Counted from the first letter of the stretch, positions 26,847-36,280 are shown. The stretch is DNA of 64,000 nucleotides from QHXW01 sp963768075 (GCA_963768075.1 CAVYHD010000029.1:1-64000); one strand, 5' to 3'. Numbers and translations are program-made. The notes: a model not told the origin generated them from the letters alone.

Positions 26847-26984
26847 TGCGCCTCTTGAGAACAGAGGTTGTGTAGCGGCAACAACGAAGAAGGTTGAGAG
26901 TCTCGCCAAATAAAGAAAGCCATTGTTTTTGGATCAAGCGGATTCGTAGGTTCGCACTGCAAACGTAACTGAGATGCTCCGTCT

Positions 26985-27155
26985 ATGAGTGTAGAGCGAT
27001 CCAAACGGCAGTACTACAACGACCAATACGCACGATACGACAACACCCAGAAACCAGGCTGGCGACAGCTAATTGAGAGAGTGTGCGGAATCTCACACGT
27101 TCGGGGCGGTCTCCTCGCAACGTCGAACCGTAATTCGACGGGAGGCATCCATTGA
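26985..27155 (+). CDS. Possible 56-residue ORF overlapping the RidA start
   Basis: From the ATG at 26985 the frame stays open for 56 codons and ends in a TGA (27153-27155) that overlaps the TTG start of the RidA gene. The first half (SVERSKRQYYNDQYARYDN, then KPGWRQLIERV) is protein-like and could be a fragment of a larger lost gene. No clear ribosome site. Otherwise the 305 bp between pip and RidA hold nothing recognisable. Confidence 0.25.
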   Translation: MSVERSKRQYYNDQYARYDNTQKPGWRQLIERVCGISHVRGGLLATSNRNSTGGIH

Positions 27156-27649
27156 ACAAGGCTTTGAAAGAGCAAGAACTAACCCAAGATGGCTATCGGC
27201 CGGCCGGCGCTGAGCAGCGGTTGAAGGAGCTTAGCATTGATCTTCTTGTGCCGCCTGAGCCGTTTGGCATCTATGCGGAAGCGGTGCAGACAGGCAATCT
27301 ACTTTTTTTGACCGGGATGCTTCCCACCGAGGGCCGCGCAGCAACATTCATCGGGCGCGTGGGCGCGGAGCTCGATGCGGAAGCAGGGCGTAAGGCGGCT
27401 CGATTGGCGGCACTTAACGCACTCGCCGTTGCTCGGCAGCATTTGGGATCGCTCGACAAGGTGACGCGGATCATGCGGCTCGGCGTGTCGGTAGCAACGT
27501 CCGGAGATGTTCGCGACCAGCCGAAAGTAGCCGATGGCGCTTCGGAGTTGCTACAAGACGTTTTCGGAAAAGAGAAGAACCCAAGCCGCCTGGTATACGG
27601 TGTGGCAAGCCTTCCGCTTGGCACCCCGGTCGAGCTGGAAGTCATTTGA
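27152..27649 (+). CDS. RidA family protein (enamine/imine deaminase)
   Basis: 165 residues from a TTG start at 27152, decided by the strong GGGAGG ribosome site six bases upstream. The RidA/YjgF fold is seen in VQTGNLLFLTGMLP, the helix KAARLAALNALAVARQHLGSL, and the C-terminal PSRLVYGVASLPLGTPVELEVI, whose Arg would bind the substrate carboxylate. Family members hydrolyse reactive enamines made by PLP enzymes. The ~25 residue N-terminal extension is of the YjgH/SSO3206-like longer type. Confidence 0.92.
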   Translation: MNKALKEQELTQDGYRPAGAEQRLKELSIDLLVPPEPFGIYAEAVQTGNLLFLTGMLPTEGRAATFIGRVGAELDAEAGRKAARLAALNALAVARQHLGSLDKVTRIMRLGVSVATSGDVRDQPKVADGASELLQDVFGKEKNPSRLVYGVASLPLGTPVELEVI

Positions 27650-27754
27650 GGTCGCGGGGTAAGAGGGGCTACGGCTGCCGGGACCCGCACGCACAAGCTC
27701 GGTGCGGCGCCCGACGGAGGTAGCAACCCCAATCGAAGGGGGAAGGGAGACAAC

Positions 27755-28789
27755 ATGGCAACCATGAGCGTCGCAATGGCGCCTATGAAAGTGGCGCAGA
27801 TTAGCAAACCGGGCGGAGAATTCGAGATCGTCGAGCGCGAAGTTCCAAAGCCGGTGTGAGGCAGGTGCGCATCAAGGTGCAGGCCTGCGGCATTTGTCAC
27901 AGTGACGCGCTAACAAAAGAAGGCGGATGGCCCGGCATTCAGTATCCGCGGGTTCCCGGACACGAAGTTGCGGGCGTAATTGATAAAGTGGGCGAAGAAG
28001 TCTCGGCGTGGAAGGCAGGACAGCGCGTGGGCGTGGGCTGGCACGGCGGCCAGGACGGCACATGCCGCGCGTGCCACCGTGGAGATTTTCGCAATTGCCA
28101 GAACCTGAAAATCCCAGGTATCAGCTATGACGGCGGATACCAACAATACATGGTGGCTCCGATCGAGGCACTGGTGCCCATACCGGAGAGTCTGAGTGCC
28201 GTCGAAGCAGCGCCGCTGCTTTGCGCGGGAATCACCACCTTCAATGCACTGCGGCACAGTGGTGCCATGCCCGGCGATCTTGTAGCCGTGGAGGGCGTCC
28301 GGCGGCCTGGGTCACCTGGGAATTCAATTCGCGAACAAGTTCGGTTACAAAGTCGTAGCGATCGGGCACGGCTCCGAAACCGCGGTTCTTGCAAAGAAAC
28401 TCGGAGCCAGCGTGCACATCGACAGCGAAGCGACCAATGCCGCGGAGGAATTGCAAAAGCTGGGCGGCGCGCAGGTGATTCTGGCAACGGCTCCGAGCTC
28501 CAAAGCCATGTCCGAGCTGATCAACGGTTTAGGCCCGAATGGCAAGCTCATCGTGATCGCCGTGGCATTTGATCCCATTGAGGTCGCGCCGGTCCAGCTC
28601 ATAACCGGAAGTCGAACGATTCAAGGCTGGGCCGCGGGGACGCCGGCCGATTCCGAGGACACGCTGCACTTTTCGGAATTAACCGGGGTGCGTCCGATGA
28701 TCGAAACCTATCCGCTTGAGAAAGCGGCGGAGGGTTACGCGCGCATGTTGAGCGGCCAGGCACGATTCCGTGTGGTTCTGACGATGTGA
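27755..28789 (+). pseudogene. Zinc-type alcohol dehydrogenase broken by two compensating frameshifts
   Basis: ATG at 27755 with an AAGGGAGA ribosome site. The first 32 codons read in one frame to ...EREVPKPV and stop at TGA 27857-27859. One base is missing there: the next frame gives VRQVRIKVQACGICHSD with the catalytic zinc Cys, then GHEVAGVIDKVGEEV and the structural-zinc region CRACHRGDFRNCQN. Near 28300 one extra C moves the frame back, and the NAD domain continues to VVLTM at 28789. The first and last parts share one frame. The domain order is otherwise complete for an ~345 residue cinnamyl/aryl-alcohol-type dehydrogenase. Either a young pseudogene or two sequencing indels. Confidence 0.85.
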
Positions 28790-28820
28790 GGTTGCCGATC
28801 ACACTAATAAGGAGGTCAGA

Positions 28821-28945
28821 ATGTCAGTCGCGCTGGCCTCAGGTTTGACAACCGGTACTGTTGGCTTTGCCGGTTCAGCGGCGGTAAGATCGTCGAGGTC
28901 GGGGCCTATCTCGATTCCGCTCTGGCGGTTCGACTTTTCCAATAG
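28821..28945 (+). pseudogene. SnoaL/NTF2-like gene relic with internal deletion
   Basis: A perfect AAGGAGG ribosome site (28809-28815) precedes the ATG at 28821, and about 15 codons follow. The frame that then matters is shifted: from 28871 it reads RFSGGKIVEVGAYLDSALAV, then RLFQ, and a TAG at 28943. That is the conserved C-terminal strand and helix of SnoaL-like ketosteroid-isomerase folds. The middle ~100 codons are missing, so this is a start and a tail joined by a deletion. Confidence 0.6.
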
Positions 28946-29007
28946 AATCCGATCGCCGAAGCGAGCAGATCCTCCGGGGACAGTTCGCTCTCGGCTTAGA
29001 TGGAACA

Positions 29008-29967
29008 ATGATGAGGAACGCAGCGCTACTGCTTTTGATCGGGCTTGCTATCGGCCATCTCGAAGGCCAAGAAAGGATCAAGACACCGGTGTCACAAAAC
29101 ATCTTCTATCGCACGGTGAAGGTTGACGGGCTCTCGATTTTTTATCGTGAAGCGGGGCCGAAGGGCGCGCCAACGATTCTGTTACTCCACGGGTTGCCCT
29201 CTTCGTCGCGAATGTTCGAGCCGCTGCTGACACGGCTCGCAGACAGTTACCATCTGGTTGCGCCCGATTACCCAGGGTTCGGACACAGCGACTGGCCGGA
29301 CCCCAAAACATTCGCGTATACGTTCGATCACTACGCCGAGATCATGAATCACTTTGCCGAAACGCTCGGGCTGTCGCGTTACACCGTGTACATGCAGGAT
29401 TATGGTGGCCCTGTGGGCTTCCGCATGGCCTTGGCCCACCCGGACCGGATCGAAGCTCTCGTCGTTCAGGACGCTGTATCGCACAACGAAGGCCTAGGCG
29501 CGAATTGGAAGACGCGTCGGGCGTTTTGGGCCGATCGCGCTGCTAACGAAAGCGCGCTTCGCACAAATCTTCTCTCGCTCGCGGCCACGCGGACGCGCCA
29601 TATCGGGAACGATCCCAACGTGGAACGCTACGACCCGGATTTGTGGACGGATGAATTTGCGTTTCTCACCCAGCCGGGCCAGGCGGATATCCAGAGCGAC
29701 CTATTCTACGACTACCATACAAATGTCGATGGCTACCCAAAATGGCAGGCATGGATGCGCGACAAGCAGCCGCGCCTGCTGGTGATCTGGGGCAAGTACG
29801 ATCTCTCGTTCGATCCTGGCGAGCCGGAACGCTACCGCCAGGATGTGCCGAACGCTCAAGTGCACGTTCTCGACGCCGGACATTTCGCATTGGATACGGC
29901 CGCGGACGAAATCGCCCCAATTGTTCGACAGTTTGTCGGCCGTAGCGCGCTGGCTGCCAACTACTGA
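29008..29967 (+). CDS. Secreted alpha/beta hydrolase with Asp nucleophile (haloalkane dehalogenase/epoxide hydrolase-like)
   Basis: 319 residues. Signal peptide MMRNAALLLLIGLAIGHLEG. HGLPSSSRMFEPLL is the oxyanion region, and the nucleophile elbow is MQDYGGPVG, with Asp in place of the Ser of esterases, as in haloalkane dehalogenases and epoxide hydrolases. The acid is probably in IWGKYDLSF and the His is in DAGHFALD. Substrate cannot be fixed; dehalogenases usually have a Trp after the Asp where this has Tyr. It lies within a run of decayed genes but is itself intact. Confidence 0.88.
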   Translation: MMRNAALLLLIGLAIGHLEGQERIKTPVSQNIFYRTVKVDGLSIFYREAGPKGAPTILLLHGLPSSSRMFEPLLTRLADSYHLVAPDYPGFGHSDWPDPKTFAYTFDHYAEIMNHFAETLGLSRYTVYMQDYGGPVGFRMALAHPDRIEALVVQDAVSHNEGLGANWKTRRAFWADRAANESALRTNLLSLAATRTRHIGNDPNVERYDPDLWTDEFAFLTQPGQADIQSDLFYDYHTNVDGYPKWQAWMRDKQPRLLVIWGKYDLSFDPGEPERYRQDVPNAQVHVLDAGHFALDTAADEIAPIVRQFVGRSALAANY

Positions 29968-29971
29968 GACG

Positions 29972-30254
29972 ATGCGACCTGACACAATTCCCGGGGCGAT
30001 CTTCCCCGATTACGAGCTTTCTGACCACACCGCGAAGCGCCGCAAGCTATCCGAATTGCAAGGTCAACATCCGATGGTCCTCGTGCTCGGCCGCAAAAGT
30101 TTCTGCCCGAAGGACCGGCGGCGGGCCAGGGAAATGCCGCACGGATTGGGAAATCACGACGCCCGAGCTCAAAGCGGCGTGGCAGCAAGGCCGGAAGGAA
30201 CTCTTGTACCCTTACGGCAAAACTGACAAGCAAACTCTCGGGGAACAGGATTAG
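29972..30254 (+). pseudogene. AhpC/TSA-type peroxiredoxin-like gene with the middle deleted
   Basis: The ATG at 29972 begins RPDTIPGAIFPDYELSDHT, then KRRKLSELQ and VLVLGRKSFCPKDRR: the N-terminus of a peroxiredoxin-like protein up to its Cys. After about residue 52 the frame is lost. From about 30142 another frame gives DWEITTPELKAAWQQGRKE and YPYGKTDKQTLGEQD with a TAG at 30252, which is the normal C-terminus of the same family. About 90-100 codons between are absent, so it cannot be functional. Confidence 0.7.
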
Positions 30255-30261
30255 GGCATTT

Positions 30262-30978
30262 ATGTCTGACAAGAAAACAGCCATAGTTACGGGCGCATCG
30301 GGGGGTATTGGGGCGGGCTTGGTTGAGGCATTTCTGAAGGAAGGTTTTAACGTCGTCGCGACGTCTCTTAATACGAGTCAAACGTTGATCGCCTCGCCCA
30401 GTCTGATTCTCGTCGATGGCGACATCGGTCGGCAGGACACTGCCGTCAAGACTGTCGATGCCGCGATTGACCATTTCGGATCCGTCGATGTTCTAGTGAA
30501 TAACGCGGGAATCTTTTTCACCAAGCGGTTCACAGAATTTACTACCGAGGACTTCAATCGACTGGTCTCCATTAACCTGCTGGGCTTCCTTTACATGACT
30601 CAGCTGACTGTGAAACAGATGCTGAAACAGAAATCAGGGAACGTGGTAACCATCTCCGCGGCGCTTGCCGATCAACCGATCGCCGGCGTAAATGGCTCGG
30701 TTCCGATGATGACGAAAGGCGGCCTGAATACAGTGACTAAGAGTCTCGCGATTGAATATGCGAAGGAGGGTATACGCTTCAACGCCGTAGCTCCGGGCGT
30801 CGTGGATACGCCGCTGCACGAGAATGATCCGAAGGACGCGCTTGGCAGTTTGCAGCCAATGGGGAAATTTGCGCGCGTAAAAGACATTATCGACGCTGTT
30901 CTCTACTTGTCGCGGGCAGATCAAGTGACCGGAGAGATACTCCACGTGGATGGCGGCTCTCACGCCGGCCGTTGGTGA
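30262..30978 (+). CDS. SDR family oxidoreductase lacking the catalytic tyrosine
   Basis: 238 residues. The NAD(P)-binding TGASGGIGAGL is at residues 11-21, NNAG in the fourth strand (VLVNNAGIFF), and the active-site Ser in VVTISAAL. Where most members have YxxxK, this has PMMTKGGLNTVTKSLA: the Lys is kept but the Tyr is replaced by Pro. The C-terminal FNAVAPGVVDTPLH and VTGEILHVDGGSHAG are standard. Close relatives with the same change exist in a clade of SDRs, so it may be catalytically different rather than dead. It follows the peroxiredoxin relic by 7 bp. Confidence 0.87.
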   Translation: MSDKKTAIVTGASGGIGAGLVEAFLKEGFNVVATSLNTSQTLIASPSLILVDGDIGRQDTAVKTVDAAIDHFGSVDVLVNNAGIFFTKRFTEFTTEDFNRLVSINLLGFLYMTQLTVKQMLKQKSGNVVTISAALADQPIAGVNGSVPMMTKGGLNTVTKSLAIEYAKEGIRFNAVAPGVVDTPLHENDPKDALGSLQPMGKFARVKDIIDAVLYLSRADQVTGEILHVDGGSHAGRW

Positions 30979-31221
30979 GTACCAATTTGGAAGGTACGCT
31001 ACCGGCGAGAAATCCCCTTCGGCCGCCAAACGACTGAGAGGTCCGGATGTAGTCCATGAATGGAATGTGCGAGTCGTCACTTCCAACAATGCGAGAATCC
31101 CATTCCGAGGAATTTGACAATGGCATTGGCGCACCATCTGAAATACTGCCAGGTTGCCAACTAGGCATCCGGCACGAAGCCGAATCGATCACCGCTCCCT
31201 CTCGAAGTCTGGAGGTAAAGA

Positions 31222-32121
31222 CTAGATAAAGTCGATTTGGAAGATCCAGCCTGCCGTTGGACTATCGTTGTTGGGCCAGCCCGGATGGATGCCGGCATCG
31301 CAACTGATCAGCTTGTCGTCGTGCATCGCAAGCCCGTGCGGGTCGCAGGAGTTCGGAACAAAGTCCACCGTCTCGAGCACCTTGCCGGTCGCGGCTTCGT
31401 ACCTCACCAAACCAGGCCGGTACTCCCTGTACCGCTTACTGTCGTTGCCGACGACCTGCCAGATGGTCTCGTTGTCCCATGCAATGCCGTGATAACGCAC
31501 CCTATCGGGAGCCTGGTAGAACGGGATCAGGAACTCTGGTTGCCAGGTTCTAGGGTCGACGCGAAGATTGCCGCGAAGCCGCAACGACGAAATCCACAGC
31601 TTGCCGTCGTGCCAGAGGGCGCCGTGACAACCGCCACCATCGTTCTCCGGACCGAGCGGAATCTGATGGTGGCTAACAAGCTGCGAGTTCATGTCCACCT
31701 GGAAAACGCCTTCCGGAGGCGCGTTCGCCACCATCCAGATATAACCACCACCCACAGCCATCCCGCTGGTGTTTCGAGAAGGAGTCGTCACCGTCTTCAG
31801 CAGTTTGCCATTCCAATCGACAAGCCAGGCGTCTTCAGTAAGAGATTTCGGCTCGGGTAGGTGATACGATACGGCTTCAGCGCCTGACATTTTTTGCTCG
31901 CCAATCCACAACCCCTCCGACGTGACGGCTATCGCGTTGGGAAATCCTTGGGGACTTTTGAACAGCTTGGTTGTTTTCGCCGTCCGGGACGGAACCGGCC
32001 GCTTCGATTGCCCGACGTCCTTTGGTGTAGCGAACGACGATTGCTGCGAGAATGCAGCGGTACCTTTCGCCAGGGCTAAGCCGGCGCCGATGCCGCTCGT
32101 GAGGAATTCCCGTTTGGTCAC
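31222..32121 (-). CDS. Exported beta-propeller-like protein of unknown function
   Basis: 299 residues. The leader MTKREFLTSGIGAGLALAKG resembles a Tat signal with Lys-Arg instead of Arg-Arg. The mature part has repeated strand units with GLWIGEQ, YIWMVANAP, LWISSLRLRG and IWQVVGND, spaced like blades of a beta-propeller (SMP-30/NHL or glutamine-cyclotransferase type). A GCHGALWHDGKLW segment and the final SCDAGIHPGWPNND may form a metal or ligand site. Substrate unknown. A promoter with a palindrome lies about 70 bp upstream. Confidence 0.65.
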   Translation of the reverse strand: MTKREFLTSGIGAGLALAKGTAAFSQQSSFATPKDVGQSKRPVPSRTAKTTKLFKSPQGFPNAIAVTSEGLWIGEQKMSGAEAVSYHLPEPKSLTEDAWLVDWNGKLLKTVTTPSRNTSGMAVGGGYIWMVANAPPEGVFQVDMNSQLVSHHQIPLGPENDGGGCHGALWHDGKLWISSLRLRGNLRVDPRTWQPEFLIPFYQAPDRVRYHGIAWDNETIWQVVGNDSKRYREYRPGLVRYEAATGKVLETVDFVPNSCDPHGLAMHDDKLISCDAGIHPGWPNNDSPTAGWIFQIDFI

Positions 32122-32190
32122 AATGCCACCTCAACCTGCTGTGCCGCATTGCCAGATGGCCCTGTGCCAATCCAGCAGGCGACGTGGCGA

Positions 32191-32209
32191 ATTATACAAC
32201 ATTTGTTGT
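32191..32209 (-). promoter_or_regulatory. Promoter -10 with overlapping palindrome
   Basis: On the minus strand the -10 TATAAT (32191-32196) abuts a palindrome with arms ACAACA and TGTTGT and a two-base spacer (32196-32209), about 70 bp upstream of the gene starting at 32121. The position suits a repressor operator. No clear -35 is seen. Confidence 0.45.
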
Positions 32210-32407
32210 CCACGAACCGTTCAAAAAATTGCAAAGGTAAACGGCTGAGAACTCCGGCGCCACTGATTGATGTTTTTCGCCTGACCGTCGGGCTGAGTCC
32301 AACTGGTTCTCTGATCCCACAGGCATGATCTACTCGAACGCCGTTTACGGAATCGTGCATGCCCAACGGTCGGAATTCCTCGCGGGTGTTGATCGAATAC
32401 TGACCCC

Positions 32408-32445
32408 TTGACAATCTAGGGAGCCAGTGCAATACTTCCCTAGAT
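32408..32445 (+). promoter_or_regulatory. Sigma-70 promoter with perfect palindromic operator for padR
   Basis: TTGACA (32408-32413), exactly 17 bp, then AATACT (32431-32436). A perfect inverted repeat ATCTAGGGA (32414-32422) / TCCCTAGAT (32437-32445) starts at the end of the -35 and finishes just after the -10, so a bound dimer would cover the promoter. The gene encoding a PadR repressor begins 22 bp later, so autoregulation is the likely meaning. Confidence 0.72.
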
Positions 32446-32467
32446 GATCATAGGAGGTTAAGGCCCG

Positions 32468-32800
32468 TTGGCGAAATCCCCCTCGCCCAGTCTTCTGCAA
32501 GGTACGCTGGATCTACTGATCCTGCACGCCCTTCAGCGCGGCCCGCTGCACGGCTATGCCGTCGCTCAAACGATCCATCTTTTGTCTGATGAGGTTCTAA
32601 CGGTGGAAGAGGGCTCTCTCTATCCGGCGCTTTATCGGCTCGAACTGGATGGTGCGATCTCTTCGATCTGGGGCCTGTCGGAGAACAACCGCAAAGCTAA
32701 ATACTACAAGATCACGGGGCGAGGGAAAAAGCTGGTGGCGGAACAGCAACGGACCTGGGATCGTCTGTCCACGGCTGTTCAGCGCGTCCTGGCGAGGTAA
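32468..32800 (+). CDS. PadR family transcriptional regulator
   Basis: 110 residues from a TTG start preceded by TAGGAGG. The winged-helix core is LLQGTLDLLILHALQRGPLHGYAVAQTIHLLS, the wing is EEGSLYPALYRLELDGAISSIWG, and KYYKITGRGKKLVAEQQRTW is the C-terminal helix. It is the short acidobacterial type that precedes ADOP permeases: the permease gene begins 4 bp after its stop. It probably represses its own operon through the palindrome at 32414-32445. Confidence 0.93.
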   Translation: MAKSPSPSLLQGTLDLLILHALQRGPLHGYAVAQTIHLLSDEVLTVEEGSLYPALYRLELDGAISSIWGLSENNRKAKYYKITGRGKKLVAEQQRTWDRLSTAVQRVLAR

Positions 32801-32804
32801 AAGC

Positions 32805-35475
32805 ATGCGTCGCATTCTTCTGAAGCTATTCCGCCGCCACAAACTCCATCGCGATCTTGAAGCCGAGCTTGCCTTTCACCGCGAGATGGGTGCAGCGCAC
32901 AGTAACCCGATCGGGCTTGGCAACGCTATTTTGATCCGCGAACAGGCGCTCGACCTGTGGCGTTTCACGTTGCTCGAAAACCTCTGGCGCGATCTCGTTT
33001 ATGCGGCTCGATCACTTCGACGCAGCCCCGTTTTCGTGCTGACCGCACTACTCTCTCTGGCGCTTGGCATTGGCGCCAACACGGCGATTTTCAGCGTCAT
33101 GGACGCCCTGATGTTACGCACACTGCCGGTGCGAAATCCGGGGGAGCTGGTGCTGCTTGGCGACGGTCGTGGATCTGGAGCGACCGACGCGTTTCCTAAC
33201 GCCCCGCGACAGTTTTTTTCCCAACCATGTTTCCAGGCGATGCGAGCTAAGAATGACGTTTTCACGGACATTGCCGCCGTGGAAAGTATGCCGGCCGAGG
33301 TTCACACCCGAGCTGCTGGAGCGGGCTCCGAACTAGAACCCGTCAAGATACGTTTAGTCTCCGGCAACTACTTTACAATGCTGGGCGTTGGAGCGTCAGT
33401 GGGGCGCGTACTCACGCCGGAAGATGAAGATCGTCCGGGCGCTAGTGCGATTGCGGTGATGAGCCGGGCATATTGGGAGCGGCGCTTTGCAGGGAATGCC
33501 GGCGTAGTTGGTCGCTCGCTCACATTCAATGGAACGGTGTTCACCATCGTTGGTGTCGCGGCGCGAGAGTTCTTCGGGACCGTGGTGGGCGAGTCTCCCG
33601 ATTTGTGGATTCCTCTATCGATGCAGGCGCAGGTTCAACCGTCGCTGGGTGATCCGCGGGGCATGCTGACCCAGTCGCTCTGGTTGATTGGGCGCCTGAA
33701 ACCACTTGTTAGCCTCGGCGCGGCCCAGGCGAATACAAACGTCGTCTACCAGGGATGGCTTCACCAGGTGGCTGGAAGCTCGCCTTCAGCGGAACGGATC
33801 CAGGACATGCGCAGGGCTACCGTGCACCTCACCGAAGCCGCGAGCGGCATTTCGAGCTTGCGGAGAAGGTTTTCACGTCCACTTGTAATCCTGATGGTGC
33901 TTGTTTGCTTGGTGCTGCTCATCGCATGTGCCAACATCGCGAACCTGCTCCTGGCGCGTGCAGCAGGCCGCCGTCGGGAGATTGCGGTAAGGATGGCACT
34001 GGGCGCGCCACGCAAAAGGCTGCTGGCTCAGTTGCTTTCTGAGAGCCTGTTTCTTGCCCTCATAGGCGGATCGCTCGGTATTCTTCTGGCACTATATGGA
34101 GACCGATGGTTATTGTCCATGGTTTCGACTGGGGCACAACCGGCGCCTCTTGATGTGGCGCCAGGCGGCCGGGTGCTTCTTTTCACCCTCGGACTTTCCT
34201 TCCTGACCGGCATAACTTTCGGCATAGCGCCAGCGTTGCGAATGACGAGCGTTGGCACGGCGCTAACGCTACAGGAAGGCAAGGGAATGGCGCGATCCGC
34301 GTCGCACAGCCGGCTGGGACAAGGGCTGGTAGCCGGACAGGTGGCAGTGGCGCTATTCCTGATGATTGGCGCGGGGCTGTTTATGCGGACGCTCCAGAAC
34401 CTGGATCACGCAACGACCGGATTCGACAAGGATCGGGTACTCATGGTGCAGCTTGATATCAATTCAAGCGCAGCGAAACGTGATGCGAGGATAAACGTGC
34501 TACAACGAATTGAGGAGCGCGTTCGCTCGTTGCCGCACGTGCAGGCCGCGAGCTTCGCGGAACTGGTTTTCGACGAGGGGCATTGGAGCTCTTCCGTCTG
34601 GCCGCAGGGGGTGCCGCGGACCGAGGGGAATGCGACGTCGCAAAGTGGGAGCCACGTAGGCGCCCAGTATTTTGATGTACTTGGCATGCCGCTGGTCATG
34701 GGGCGCGGATTTGGCCCCCAGGACACGGCCACGTCACCTCCTGTGGCAGTAGTCAATGAAACCTTCGCCCGGACGCTGTTCTCGGATGTTTCACCGCTAG
34801 GCTGCCAGTTTGCATTGGGCGATGGCGGCGAATACGCAATCATCGGAGCGGTCAGGGACGCCAAGTACCAGAGTGTTCGCGAGAAACCTCGTGGAATGTT
34901 CTACCTTTACAACGGCCAGTCGCAGGATTCGGATGGATTCAGTGACCTGGTCGTCCGGGCACAGATGCCGACCCGAGGCGCTGATCGGCGAAGTTCGCGC
35001 GGCTATTCACGCTGAAGACGCGAACTTGGCGATTGCGCACGTGGGGACACTGCGCGATCAGGTGGATAGCTCACTGGGAGAGGAGATGGTCCTGGCCAAG
35101 CTCGCCGGTTTCTTCGGCGTGGTAGCACTACTGCTGGCCTCGATCGGGCTGTATGGTGTCATCGCTTACTCTGTAGCTCGACGGACGAACGAGATTGGCG
35201 TACGCATGGCCCTCGGCGCACAGCCGGCGGATCTGATGCGTGCGATTCTGGGCGAATCAATAGTTCTGGTTTTGATTGGCTCTGCCGCCGGTTTCCCAGC
35301 GGCCCTGGCCTGCGGGCAACTGGTTTCGAGCCAGCTCTATGGAGTACCGGCGCAGGATCCAGTAACGTTTGCAGCCGCGACCGCGATCTTATTCTTAGTG
35401 GGCTCCATCGCTGCTTTCCTACCGGCCCGTCGTGCCGCGCTTCTCGATCCTGTTGCGGCTCTTCGCGAAGAGTGA
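32805..35475 (+). pseudogene. ADOP-family ABC transporter permease, frameshifted near the 3' end
   Basis: The ATG at 32805 follows the PadR gene by 4 bp. A short cytoplasmic N-terminal segment leads into DLVYAARSLRRSPVFVLTALLSLALGIGANTAIFSVMD, the hallmark of acidobacterial duplicated orphan permeases (MacB/FtsX-like). A periplasmic MacB core, three membrane helices (LLIACANIANLLLARA), and the start of the second repeat follow. Near 34970-34978 (after VVRAQMP) the frame shifts by one base; from there PEALIGEVRAAIH continues in another frame through LLASIGLYGVIAYSVARRTNEIGVRMALGAQ to PVAALREE at 35475. Together about 890 codons, the normal length. No ATPase gene is nearby. Confidence 0.88.
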
Positions 35476-35571
35476 TAGGCAACTCCGGTGCCAAGCGTGC
35501 ATAGGAAGGCCTTTCCCGATTGCCATCGAATCATGCGGTAACCGGATTGCTGACTCTGTGATGTGCCAGCC

Positions 35572-36280
35572 CTACTTTTCTAGAACGAACGAGATCGTGT
35601 CGCTACCATTTTTAGCGGTTCGTAAGCGGGTGTAATTGATCCAGGTCTCGCCGGCTAGAAAGGTTGAAATGAATCCGAGCCACATCGCTGGCCCAAAGAA
35701 CTGCTGTGGTGTAAGGCCCGTTAGCCTGCTGGTGGCGAAGAAGACGGCCATGATGGGCCGCGTAGTCGCCGCGCCCAGGGCAACGGCGACCATGCGCGTG
35801 GCCCACTCCCGATGCAGTTCCACCCGCCCGTTCCGAATATGCCACCATGCCTTGGCGAGGGCAAACAGAAAAAAACAGCCGAAGAAAAATAGTGGCAGTG
35901 CCCTCTGCCAAGCCTCCCACGGGATGGGCGCTCAACCACAGGGCTGAGATGGCCAACACCAAACCCAAAACGACAATCCCGCGACCCGTCCAACGATGCA
36001 AGCGCGGGTGACGCTGGCGCAATGACGAAACAAATTGCAGCGGCACGAGCAGCACGAACAGCAAGCTCGGGACAATGTGAATCAGCGTCATGCCGGCCTT
36101 GTCTGCGAAGTGCACGTCCAAGACGCCGAAATCAGAAAAGCCAGCGGACGGTGCGGTTCCCAACGCCACGATTCGGCGTGCTGCCGCTGCGGCGCCAATC
36201 GCACAGAGGAGCACGAGCGCAATCCAGACACAGCGCCCGCGCCTAGGGGTGTCCTTCCCAAAGGTCCGGCTCGGCCACAT
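35572..36280 (-). pseudogene. DUF2306 membrane protein, frameshifted at a run of seven T
   Basis: From the ATG at 36280 the product has a helix (ALVLLCAIGAAAAARRI), DKAGMTLIHIVPSLLFVLLVPLQF, and RHPRLHRWTGRGIVVLGLVLAISAL, the DUF2306 pattern. At the homopolymer 35869-35875 (T7 on the coding strand) the frame is lost after TIFLRLFF. Removing one T restores LFALAKAWWHIRNGR and then VELHREWATRMVAVALGAA, ending at 35572. It is 23 bp downstream of the minus-strand ADOP gene and probably in its operon. Function of DUF2306 is unknown. Confidence 0.82.

Larger units (their letters stand above)
32122..32467. other. 346-bp divergent intergenic region
   Basis: Lies between the minus-strand propeller gene and the plus-strand PadR gene. 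It holds the palindromic promoter at 32191-32209 and the PadR promoter and operator at 32408-32445, both listed separately. No open frame in it looks coding. Confidence 0.6.
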
